Positions 17,137 through 24,886 of a DNA stretch of 64,000 bases are shown piece after piece. The notes below the pieces were generated by a model. It searched no databases. It was given only the letters and a program-made list of their open reading frames with translations, and was not told the origin of the DNA. Each line of letters starts with the position of its first letter. Position 1 is the first letter of the stretch. Made by a program: the position numbers and the translations under genes. The stretch is taken from positions 1-64,000 of the forward strand of contig NZ_CAIPNF010000267.1 of assembly GCF_903866365.1 (NCBI RefSeq), read 5' to 3'. The stretch is from an uncultured Thiocystis sp. (lineage in GTDB: Bacteria; Pseudomonadota; Gammaproteobacteria; Chromatiales; Chromatiaceae).

Positions 17137-18980
17137 GCGTGGGACGTTATGCCGTCGGCATCGATCTCGGGACGACCCATTGCGCGCTGTCCTACGTGGA
17201 CTCGGAAAAGAGCGAGGGGGAGAACGTCGTTCAGGCGCTGCTGCCCATCCCCCAGCTTGTCTCGCCGGGCGCGGTGGAGGCGCGGCCGCTGCTGCCCTCC
17301 TTCCTCTATCTGCCGCACCAGGACGAGTTCAGGACCGGCGACCTGGGGCTGCCCTGGCAGAGCGATTCCACCCGCATCGGCGGCGAACTGGCGCGCAATC
17401 AGGGCGCTATGACGCCGATTCGTCTGGTGTCCAGCGCCAAGAGCTGGCTCTGTCACCCGGATATCGATCGCAAGGCGCCCATTTTGCCGGCGGGCGCGCC
17501 GGACGAGATCGCGAAGGTCTCGCCCTTCGAGGCGAGCATCCATTTCCTCGCGCATCTGCGCAATGCCTGGAACGGACTGCATCCCTACGAGCCGCTGGAC
17601 CTCCAGGAGGTGACGGTCACGGTGCCCGCCTCCTTCGATCCGGCGGCGCGCGAGTTGACCGCCGAGGCGGCCAAGGCGATCGGCATCGAGCATCTGGTGC
17701 TCCTGGAAGAGCCGCAGGCGGCGCTCTATAGCTGGGTCAGCGACAGCCAGGGCGATTGGCGCAATCAGGTGCGGGTGGGCGATGTCATTCTGGTGGTCGA
17801 TGTCGGCGGCGGGACCACCGATCTGTCGCTGATCGCGGTCACCGAGAACGCGGGCGCGCTGGAACTGACCCGGGTGGCGGTCGGCGAGCACATCCTGCTC
17901 GGCGGCGACAACATGGATCTGGCGCTGGCCTATCTGCTCAAGAACAAGCTGGCGCAATCCGGCGTCGAACTGGATCGCTGGCAGTTGCAGGCGCTTACCC
18001 ACGGCTGCCGTCAGGCCAAGGAATCGCTCCTGGCCAATCCCGAGCTTGAACGCCTGCCGGTGGTGGTGCCCAGTCGCGGATCGCGCCTGATCGGCGGCAG
18101 TATCCGCACCGAACTCACGCGCGAGGAGGTCCAGACCAGCCTGATCGAGGGCTTTTTCCCGGCGATCGAGTCCAGCAGCCGACCGGCCAGCCGCGCGCGC
18201 GGCGCCCTGACCAAGGTCGGTCTGCCCTACGCGCAGGATCCGGCCGTGACCCGGCATCTCGCCGCGTTTTTGGGTCGACAGAGCGGCGCGACCGAGGATC
18301 TGGCCGGCTTCGTCGCCCAGCACCCGGACGCGAGTTTTCTGCGCCCGACCGCCGTGCTCTTCAACGGCGGCGTGTTCAAGGCCACGCCACTCCAGGCGCG
18401 TGTCCTGGAGGTGCTCAACCAGTGGCTGGCGGCCGAGGACGCGCCAGCCGCGCGCCTGCTGGAGTCACGCGATCTGGATCTGGCGGTGGCGCGCGGGGCC
18501 GCCTTCTATGCCCATGTGCGCCGTCATGGTGGGGTGCGGATTCGCGGCGGCACCTCGCATACCTACTATGTTGGCGTGGAGAGCGCGATGCCCGCCATCC
18601 CCGGTATGGAGCCCGAGCTTCAGGCGCTTTGTCTGGTTCCCTTCGGGCTGGAGGAAGGCTCCGCGCCGGTCGCGCCGCCCCAGGAATTTGGCCTGGTAGT
18701 TGGCGAGCCGGTGCGTTTCCGCTTCTTCGGCTCCAGCGTGCGCCGCGAGGACCAGGTCGGCGACCTCCTGGACGAATGGGGCGAGGACGAGCTCGACGAA
18801 CTGGATGAGATACAGACCACGCTGCCGGCCGAACACCGGAAGAAAGGCGAAGTGGTGGCCGTGCGACTGCAGGCGGCGGTCACGGAGGTCGGCACCCTGG
18901 AACTGACGGCGATCCCGGTCGATGCGACCGAGGAACGCTGGAATGTCGCCTTCAATACCCGAGGCAATCGCGGGGACTGA
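17133..18980 (+). CDS. Hsp70 family (DnaK/HscC-like) ATPase
   Basis: 615-aa Hsp70-family protein. The N-terminal ATPase domain has phosphate-1 (GIDLGTTHCALS, residues 9-20) and phosphate-2 (VVDVGGGTTDLSLI, near residue 220) motifs, and FNGGVFK near residue 410 matches the adenosine loop. The C-terminal part is shorter and more acidic (DEWGEDELDELDE) than in DnaK and lacks a Gly-rich lid tail, so it is a specialised Hsp70. The GTG start overlaps the DUF2760 stop by 4 bases. In many genomes a second, DUF3731-containing Hsp70 follows; here the next gene is glgA. Confidence 0.9.
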   Translation: MSVGRYAVGIDLGTTHCALSYVDSEKSEGENVVQALLPIPQLVSPGAVEARPLLPSFLYLPHQDEFRTGDLGLPWQSDSTRIGGELARNQGAMTPIRLVSSAKSWLCHPDIDRKAPILPAGAPDEIAKVSPFEASIHFLAHLRNAWNGLHPYEPLDLQEVTVTVPASFDPAARELTAEAAKAIGIEHLVLLEEPQAALYSWVSDSQGDWRNQVRVGDVILVVDVGGGTTDLSLIAVTENAGALELTRVAVGEHILLGGDNMDLALAYLLKNKLAQSGVELDRWQLQALTHGCRQAKESLLANPELERLPVVVPSRGSRLIGGSIRTELTREEVQTSLIEGFFPAIESSSRPASRARGALTKVGLPYAQDPAVTRHLAAFLGRQSGATEDLAGFVAQHPDASFLRPTAVLFNGGVFKATPLQARVLEVLNQWLAAEDAPAARLLESRDLDLAVARGAAFYAHVRRHGGVRIRGGTSHTYYVGVESAMPAIPGMEPELQALCLVPFGLEEGSAPVAPPQEFGLVVGEPVRFRFFGSSVRREDQVGDLLDEWGEDELDELDEIQTTLPAEHRKKGEVVAVRLQAAVTEVGTLELTAIPVDATEERWNVAFNTRGNRGD

Positions 18981-19061
18981 GTCAGACGAATCCGCGCGGC
19001 AGCGTATCGGCGCGGATTCGCCGCTTTTGACAAGTGCGACCGCAGTACACTAATAATAGAG

Positions 19062-19187
19062 AAGGGGGGTGTCCAGCTCAGTGCGGTGGATACCAGATAT
19101 TGTGATATTGGCACTCGAAGCGTCCTTTGGATGGTGTGTCGAGATCCAACTCATCGGCGCTACCGCACTCAGATGGATACCCCCCTT
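19062..19187. mobile_element. 126-bp MITE-like element with terminal inverted repeats and target duplication
   Basis: Two 26-base ends (19062-19087 and 19162-19187) are inverted complements at 23 of 26 positions, starting AAGGGGGGT. They are flanked by a direct repeat AATAGAG at 19055-19061 and 19188-19194 (8 bases, TAATAGAG, if the outer T is counted). The 74-base interior has no coding capacity. This is the structure of a non-autonomous miniature transposable element. The parent IS family is not identified. It lies between the Hsp70 gene and glgA, ending 51 bases before the glgA start. Confidence 0.82.
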
Positions 19188-19238
19188 AATAGAGTTAAGC
19201 GTTCTCCCAGAGACGACACCGCTGTAGGAACCGAGCGA

Positions 19239-21479
19239 ATGGCGAAAAAGCCGACTGGATCGAAACAGGGACCGACCGCGCGCCCGAGCGCGGCCGATAA
19301 AACTGCAACCACCGCTGCGAGCAAGCTGCCAACGAGCGAAGCCGCCCCAGAGGCATCCGGCGACGCTTCGGCCAAGCCACCCCAGGCGCCGGCTGACGCG
19401 ACCGCTGGGGGCAAGCAACCGCGCTCTGTGAACACATCCGTCGGCACCGAACCAAAGCCGGGGACGGTTTTGCAGGCGCCGGCAGCGAAGGAGAAGCCTG
19501 GGCCAGCAGCGACGAAACCGGTGTCGAAACCAGAACCTCGCGCCACAGCGAATCCGGTCGAAAAGACCGCGCACCCAGCGAAGCCCGACTCCGGTTCCTC
19601 GGCCTCGGCGAGCGCGTCACCGAAAACGACCGAGGCCGTGAGCAGGACGGTACCGGCTACCGCCCCGACAACCGACGCGAGCGCTCCGCTCATCGCGGGT
19701 GACCGTCGCCAAGCGACCAAGCCATCGCCGCCGCCACGGCCATCCGCCGCACCCAAGCCCAAGCCCATTGAGCCAACCCAGGGCAGCCTTGAGCAAGGGA
19801 CGATATCGTCGCCGTTGGCGGCGGCGACACCGGAACCCGCCGAGGAGCCGCAACCCGCGCCAGTCGTCAGCCGCGAATCCGCGCCGGAACCGCAACCGGA
19901 ACGTCCGCCGGCATCCGAGCAGGCACACGCACCGCCGTCCGAGCCGATGCCCGAGGTCGTCCCGGCGCCGCCGCCCGCCTCGCCACCGGCGCCCAGTCGC
20001 CCCAGCCTGTATGTGGTTCAAATCACGCCCGAACTGGCGGCGGTGGCGAAGGTTGGCGGTCTGGCCGACGTGGTCTTCGGTCTCAGCCGCGAGCTGGCGA
20101 TTCGCGGTAACCATGTCGAGATCATCCTGCCCAAGTATGCCTCGATGCGCTATGACCAGATCTTTGAGCTCCAGGAGGTCTACAAGGATCTTTGGGTGCC
20201 CTGGTACGACGGGGCCGTTCACTGCACGGTTTTCTTCGGCTTCGTGCATGACCGCAAGTGCTTCTTCATCGAGCCGCACTCGCCGGATAATTTTTTCAAC
20301 CGCGGCAGCATCTACGGTTTCAAGGACGATGTGCTGCGCTATGCCTTCTTCTCGCGTGCCGCGACGGAGTTCCTCTGGAAATCGGGCAAGCACCCGGACA
20401 TCATCCACTGTCACGACTGGCAGACCGCGCTGGTGCCGGTGTTTCTCTACGAGTTCTATCAAACGCTCGGCATGAAGCATCCGCGCGTCTGCCTGACCAT
20501 TCATAACTTCGCCCATCAGGGCGTGACCGGCGTCGAACTGCTGCACGCCACCGGGCTGCATCGGCCCGAGCGCTTTTTCGATCCGACCCGGATGGCCGAC
20601 AACCGTCACCCCAAGGCACTGAACCTGCTCAAGGGCGGCATCGTCTACGCCAATTTCGTGACCACCGTCTCGCCGCGCTATGCCTTCGAGACCAAGGATC
20701 AGGGCCAGGGCTTCGGCCTGGAACCGACGCTGCACACCCATCACATCAAGTATGGCGGCGTGGTCAACGGGATCGATTACGATATCTGGAACCCCGAGGT
20801 CGACCGCCACATTCCGGTGCATTACGGGATCGACTCGATCGACGGCAAATACGACAACAAACGCGCGCTTCGTCACCGCCTGATGCTCGCCGACAACGAC
20901 AAGCCGATCGTCGCCTTCATCGGCCGGCTGGATCCGCAAAAGGGTCTGGATCTGGTGCGTCACGCCATCTTCTACGCCCTGGAGCGCGGCGCGCAGTTCG
21001 TGCTGCTCGGGTCAAGTCCAGATGAGCGGATCAATGGCGATTTCTGGAACCTCAAGCGGATGCTCAACGAGAGTCCGGACTGTCATCTAGAGATCGGCTT
21101 CGACGAGGATTTGTCGCATCTCATCTATGCCGGCGCGGATATGATGCTGGTGCCAAGCCGCTTCGAGCCCTGCGGACTGACTCAGCTGATCTCGCTGCGC
21201 TACGGCACCATTCCGGTGGTGCGCGCGATCGGCGGACTGGCGGATACGGTGTTCGACAAGGACTTTTCGGATCGGCCGCTGCATGCGCGCAACGGCTATG
21301 TCTTCCAGGATTACGACAATCCCGGACTCGAATCCGCGCTCGGGCGCGCCATCGCCTGCTATCGCAACCACCCGGAGCATTTCCGCGAGCTGATGAAGAA
21401 CGCCATGCGTTCGGATTACTCCTGGAACGTTCCCGGTCAGGACTATCTAAACATCTACGATTACATCCGCGATGCCTAA
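19239..21479 (+). CDS. glgA: Glycogen synthase (GT5) with long low-complexity N-terminal extension
   Basis: ADP-glucose-dependent alpha-1,4-glucan synthase. The GT5 domain runs from about residue 256 (SLYVVQITPELAAVAKVGG, with the K-x-G-G nucleotide-sugar loop) to the end at 746 and carries AFIGRLDPQKGLDL, PSRFEPCGLTQLISLRYG and DYSWNVPGQDYLNIY. Residues 1-255 are an Ala/Pro/Lys/Thr-rich disordered tract that ordinary GlgA of about 480 aa lacks. The start at 19239 has AGGAA about 8 bases upstream; in-frame codons further upstream fall within the MITE. A strong terminator follows the stop. The next gene is a GH13 enzyme, consistent with a storage-glucan locus. Confidence 0.9.
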   Translation: MAKKPTGSKQGPTARPSAADKTATTAASKLPTSEAAPEASGDASAKPPQAPADATAGGKQPRSVNTSVGTEPKPGTVLQAPAAKEKPGPAATKPVSKPEPRATANPVEKTAHPAKPDSGSSASASASPKTTEAVSRTVPATAPTTDASAPLIAGDRRQATKPSPPPRPSAAPKPKPIEPTQGSLEQGTISSPLAAATPEPAEEPQPAPVVSRESAPEPQPERPPASEQAHAPPSEPMPEVVPAPPPASPPAPSRPSLYVVQITPELAAVAKVGGLADVVFGLSRELAIRGNHVEIILPKYASMRYDQIFELQEVYKDLWVPWYDGAVHCTVFFGFVHDRKCFFIEPHSPDNFFNRGSIYGFKDDVLRYAFFSRAATEFLWKSGKHPDIIHCHDWQTALVPVFLYEFYQTLGMKHPRVCLTIHNFAHQGVTGVELLHATGLHRPERFFDPTRMADNRHPKALNLLKGGIVYANFVTTVSPRYAFETKDQGQGFGLEPTLHTHHIKYGGVVNGIDYDIWNPEVDRHIPVHYGIDSIDGKYDNKRALRHRLMLADNDKPIVAFIGRLDPQKGLDLVRHAIFYALERGAQFVLLGSSPDERINGDFWNLKRMLNESPDCHLEIGFDEDLSHLIYAGADMMLVPSRFEPCGLTQLISLRYGTIPVVRAIGGLADTVFDKDFSDRPLHARNGYVFQDYDNPGLESALGRAIACYRNHPEHFRELMKNAMRSDYSWNVPGQDYLNIYDYIRDA

Positions 21480-21504
21480 AAAAATTCCGGGTACGGAATT
21501 TTTT
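21479..21504 (+). terminator. Rho-independent terminator after glgA
   Basis: An 11-bp perfect stem (AAAAAATTCCG pairing with CGGAATTTTTT) with loop GGTA overlaps the last base of the glgA stop and ends in a T-run. Being A/T symmetrical it could work on both strands. Confidence 0.85.
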
Positions 21505-21609
21505 GTTCTTTTATCGGGGTTTCGCGCGAGCCGGCTGGACGTTCGTGACAAGTGCTCGTGTTTGACCCCGGCACGCCGCCGCTGAGCGCGGCAAGGACTT
21601 GACTGCTTC

Positions 21610-22920
21610 ATGAAGATCTACAATCTGTTTCCGCGGCTCGCCGGGCATTTCGAGGATTGGGAGCCGCATCTGGAGCGTGCCGCAGCGATGGGCTTCGACT
21701 GGGTGTTCGTCAACCCGATCCAGAAAACCGGCCGCTCGGGCAGTCTCTATTCCATCGCCGATTATTTCGCGATCAACAAAGACTTCCTCAATCCGAACGC
21801 GCCTGTCTCGCCCAAGGAGCAGGTGCTGGCCATGGTCGCGAAGGCCGAGCGCCATGGGCTGTCGATGATGATCGATCTGGTCATCAACCATTGCGCGGTC
21901 GACTCAAGCCTGCTGAAGGAGCATCCCGAGTGGTTTCTGCACGAGGGGAAAAAGATCGCCAACCCTTTCTGTGTCGAGGCCGATGGCACCCGAGTGGTCT
22001 GGTATGACCTGGCTCAGTTCGATCACGAGCATTCGCCGGAGCGCGCCAAGCTGCTGGATTACTGCGTCAAGCTGGTGCTGCACCTGGTCAGTCTCGGGTT
22101 CCGGGGTTTCCGCTGCGATGCCGCCTATCAACTCCCCAATGAGGTCTGGAAACAACTCATTACCCGCGTCCGGCGGGAGCACCCGGAGACGATCTTCGTC
22201 GCCGAGACCCTGGGCTGTTCGCCGGAGCAGACCAAGGCGACGGCCTCCGCCGGTTTCGACGCCATCTTCAACAGTTCCAAATGGTGGGACTTCAACGGCG
22301 CCTGGCTGCTCGATCAATACAATCTGACCCGAGAGGTCGTCCCCTCGATCAGCTTTCCCGAGAGCCACGACACCGAACGGCTGTTCAGCGAATCCTGCGA
22401 CAATCCGCACGCGATGAAACAGCGCTATCTGTTCTCCGCGCTCTTTTCCGCCGGCGTCATGATCCCGATCGGCTTCGAATACGGTTTCCGCAGTCGTCTC
22501 GATGTCGTGAACACCCGACCTGAACAATGGGAGTCGCCGAACGTCGACCTGACCCATTTCATCGCTCACATCAATCGCATCAAAGACGACTATCCGGTGT
22601 TTCGGAGCGAGGGGCCGATCGAGCGTCTGGAGACCTCCAATGACGCGATTCTGATGCTGCATAAGCGTGCGCCAGACGGCAATGGCGAGGCGCTGCTGGT
22701 GCTCAACAAAGATCCCTGGAATCGCCAGTCTCTCCATGTCGAGGACCTGTATCGCTACTTGAGCGCGCCGGCTCCGCTGCTGGATGTCTCGCCCGAATGG
22801 CCGATGGAGTATCTGCCGACGCCCTTCGAGTTCGATCTGGCGCCTGGCATGGGACGGATTCTGGTGACCCCAAACAAGCAGGCAACGGGTCTGAAGTCAC
22901 GTGTGGCGCATGATCGCTGA
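21610..22920 (+). CDS. GH13 alpha-amylase family enzyme
   Basis: 436-aa glycoside hydrolase family 13 protein. The conserved regions appear in order: MMIDLVINH (region I), GFRGFRCDAAY with the nucleophile Asp (II), IFVAETLG with the acid/base Glu (III) and SFPESHDTER with the transition-state Asp (IV). A C-terminal beta domain follows. No signal peptide, so it should act in the cytoplasm on glycogen or malto-oligosaccharides made with GlgA. Whether it hydrolyses or transfers cannot be told; it does not look like GlgB or GlgX. It lies 131 bases past glgA, beyond a terminator, so it may have its own promoter. Confidence 0.86.
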   Translation: MKIYNLFPRLAGHFEDWEPHLERAAAMGFDWVFVNPIQKTGRSGSLYSIADYFAINKDFLNPNAPVSPKEQVLAMVAKAERHGLSMMIDLVINHCAVDSSLLKEHPEWFLHEGKKIANPFCVEADGTRVVWYDLAQFDHEHSPERAKLLDYCVKLVLHLVSLGFRGFRCDAAYQLPNEVWKQLITRVRREHPETIFVAETLGCSPEQTKATASAGFDAIFNSSKWWDFNGAWLLDQYNLTREVVPSISFPESHDTERLFSESCDNPHAMKQRYLFSALFSAGVMIPIGFEYGFRSRLDVVNTRPEQWESPNVDLTHFIAHINRIKDDYPVFRSEGPIERLETSNDAILMLHKRAPDGNGEALLVLNKDPWNRQSLHVEDLYRYLSAPAPLLDVSPEWPMEYLPTPFEFDLAPGMGRILVTPNKQATGLKSRVAHDR

Positions 22921-23087
22921 GGAAAAGCGCCGCTGCCTGGTGCCGGCAACCCGCTGCGGTTGGCTGGCATCGGGAACCTTGGGAAATGTCGTTTATCCGA
23001 AACGCCTCATCACCGACCATCAGAGTCGCCCAGGCTCTTCGCGACGAACAAGGCGAGCGCGGTCGAACCTTCGATAGACAAAAAACG

Positions 23088-23642
23088 ATGCCTTCACTCT
23101 TATGCAAATGGCCACCTCTACTGACCGTCATCTTCCTGATCGGTTGCGCGCAAACGCCTTCGCGGCCCGCGCCAGAAAGCGCTGAAACGACGTTCGGCGC
23201 AGTCGGCCAGCAGGAGTTCGAGCCCCAATCGGAGTCATCGCGCACGGAAAGCCCGGCAGCGCAACCTGAGGCGTCGGGTCGAGATAACAAACCCCGTTCG
23301 TTGACAATCAAACTCGGTACTCAGCAGTTCATCTATTCGGTCAATGGCGAGATCGCCAGGACCGGCCCCATTTCATCCGGGGCCGTGGGCTATCCGACGC
23401 CAACGGGGAAATTCGCGGTCCTCGGAAAGGAGAAAGACAAGGTTTCCTCCCGCTACACCAACCAGCTCGGAATGCAGGCATGGATGCCGTATGCCATTCA
23501 ATTCCACGGCCATTACTTCTTGCATGAGGGCTGGTTGCCCGGTTATCCAGACTCCCATGGCTGCGTGCGTCTGGGCGAAAAAGATGCGCGCTTTCTGTTC
23601 GAACAGATGCAGCTCGGCGACCCGGTCGACGTTGTCGACTAG
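23088..23642 (+). CDS. L,D-transpeptidase (YkuD) lipoprotein
   Basis: 184-aa predicted lipoprotein with a signal peptide ending in IFLIGC (lipobox Cys near residue 22). After a Gln/Glu/Ser-rich linker it has a YkuD domain (about 70-184) with the catalytic HEGWLPGYPDSHGCVR motif, so it should form 3-3 crosslinks or attach proteins to peptidoglycan. The start at 23088 puts the signal peptide at the N-terminus; the frame is open 34 codons further but without a signal. The 167 bases between the GH13 stop and this start show no clear site. Confidence 0.88.
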   Translation: MPSLLCKWPPLLTVIFLIGCAQTPSRPAPESAETTFGAVGQQEFEPQSESSRTESPAAQPEASGRDNKPRSLTIKLGTQQFIYSVNGEIARTGPISSGAVGYPTPTGKFAVLGKEKDKVSSRYTNQLGMQAWMPYAIQFHGHYFLHEGWLPGYPDSHGCVRLGEKDARFLFEQMQLGDPVDVVD

Positions 23643-23768
23643 ACAAACCGGAGGCCGCGTTTTCTCTCTATTCGGACAGTGTCCAGCGACCTCGACGGCA
23701 CGCCTTGAGTGGTTTACGGATCCATTCCGGACGCGTCCAAGCCAGCACGCCTTGCCGTTCGACGTCGT

Positions 23769-24722
23769 TTAAAACGCCTCCCGAAAGGCGTCGAGAAACC
23801 GACTGAAATCTTCATCGGGAAGCACGTTGATACCAGCGGCCGCCTTGCGTCCACCCCCGGTTGCAAAACGTCGGCAGAGTGCGTCCGCTCCATCCGGTCG
23901 CGACAGCGGCGCCCGCACGCTCACCAGGTAGCGTCCGCCGGAAAGCCGGGTCAGGATGGCATGCGCCTGCTCGGGCGCTTGTTGAGCCAATTCGTTCGCG
24001 AACACGCCGCTGGCACGACGCGCCCAAGATTCGGCGGGCAGGACGAACAATCGATGGGCGTCGTCCTGAAACTCCGGAAGGATGGCGCGCGCGCGCGCCA
24101 TATCATTTTCATAACCGTCACGCAGCGCGACGAACGTCGCGTCTTCCGCAATGAAGGCGAGCGGATCCGCATAGGGCTGCAAACGCCGAAACAGATCTTC
24201 GGGCGCAAAGTGCAGATCCTCGACCGTCTCTCCGTATCCGTTGTAATTCAAGTAGATTCCGAGATCCCGCAGCAAGCCGAGGTCGGACTCAGACAGTCCC
24301 AGCGATGCCGCCGCCCGTCGGGCCGATGCGTCGAAGTTGTCGCCGAAGGTTCCGACCACGGCCCAGGCGCGCTGCCGACCCTCCAGGAACTCGTCCACCA
24401 AAAGGCTCGTTCCCTTGTCCGGCAGTGTTTCCACATGGAGATCGAGCGCGGGATGCGAGGGGATCTCGCCAGGAAAATGATGGTCGAAATAGCGCACGGA
24501 AACGCCCTCGGCCAGTAATCGATCCAAGGCGGTCCGGTTTTTATCCATCGAAATGTCGAGCACGGTCACGCTCTTGGCCACCCCATTGGGAACCCGATCC
24601 AAAAGATTGATCTCGCGTTTCGGCCCGGTTACAAGAATGCTATCGATGGGTTCGGCTAACCGCAATTGTTGCAAGGCGCACAGACCGTCTGCGTCACCAT
24701 TGAAAACATCATAATGATTCAT
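23769..24722 (-). CDS. DHH family phosphoesterase
   Basis: 317-aa protein of the DHH superfamily (RecJ, NrnA and related). It begins with the metal motif FNGDADGLCAL, has the signature YFDHHFPG near residue 85, and a C-terminal DHHA1-like motif ATGGGRKAAAGIN that binds the substrate phosphate. It is shorter than RecJ, so it may be a nanoRNase or (p)ApA-type phosphodiesterase, but the substrate is unknown. The start at 24722 gives the usual short N-terminus before the first strand. It is convergent with the L,D-transpeptidase gene. Confidence 0.87.
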   Translation of the reverse strand: MNHYDVFNGDADGLCALQQLRLAEPIDSILVTGPKREINLLDRVPNGVAKSVTVLDISMDKNRTALDRLLAEGVSVRYFDHHFPGEIPSHPALDLHVETLPDKGTSLLVDEFLEGRQRAWAVVGTFGDNFDASARRAAASLGLSESDLGLLRDLGIYLNYNGYGETVEDLHFAPEDLFRRLQPYADPLAFIAEDATFVALRDGYENDMARARAILPEFQDDAHRLFVLPAESWARRASGVFANELAQQAPEQAHAILTRLSGGRYLVSVRAPLSRPDGADALCRRFATGGGRKAAAGINVLPDEDFSRFLDAFREAF

Positions 24723-24886
24723 TCTGTACCTGCAATGGGCGGACGAATCGATAAGTGCGCGGATTATCGCCCGCGCCATGGAACGAAACAAATCTCATCG
24801 GCTTGAGCAACACCAGGGCTTACACACCGATCACAACCGCTGGATTCCATCGCGCTCCAGTGCTGGAGGCACTGGCGACCCAAAAA

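Noticed and set aside
19617-20963. 448-codon minus-strand frame over glgA
   Set aside because: Antisense to the conserved GT5 domain and the Pro/Ala tract; no motif.
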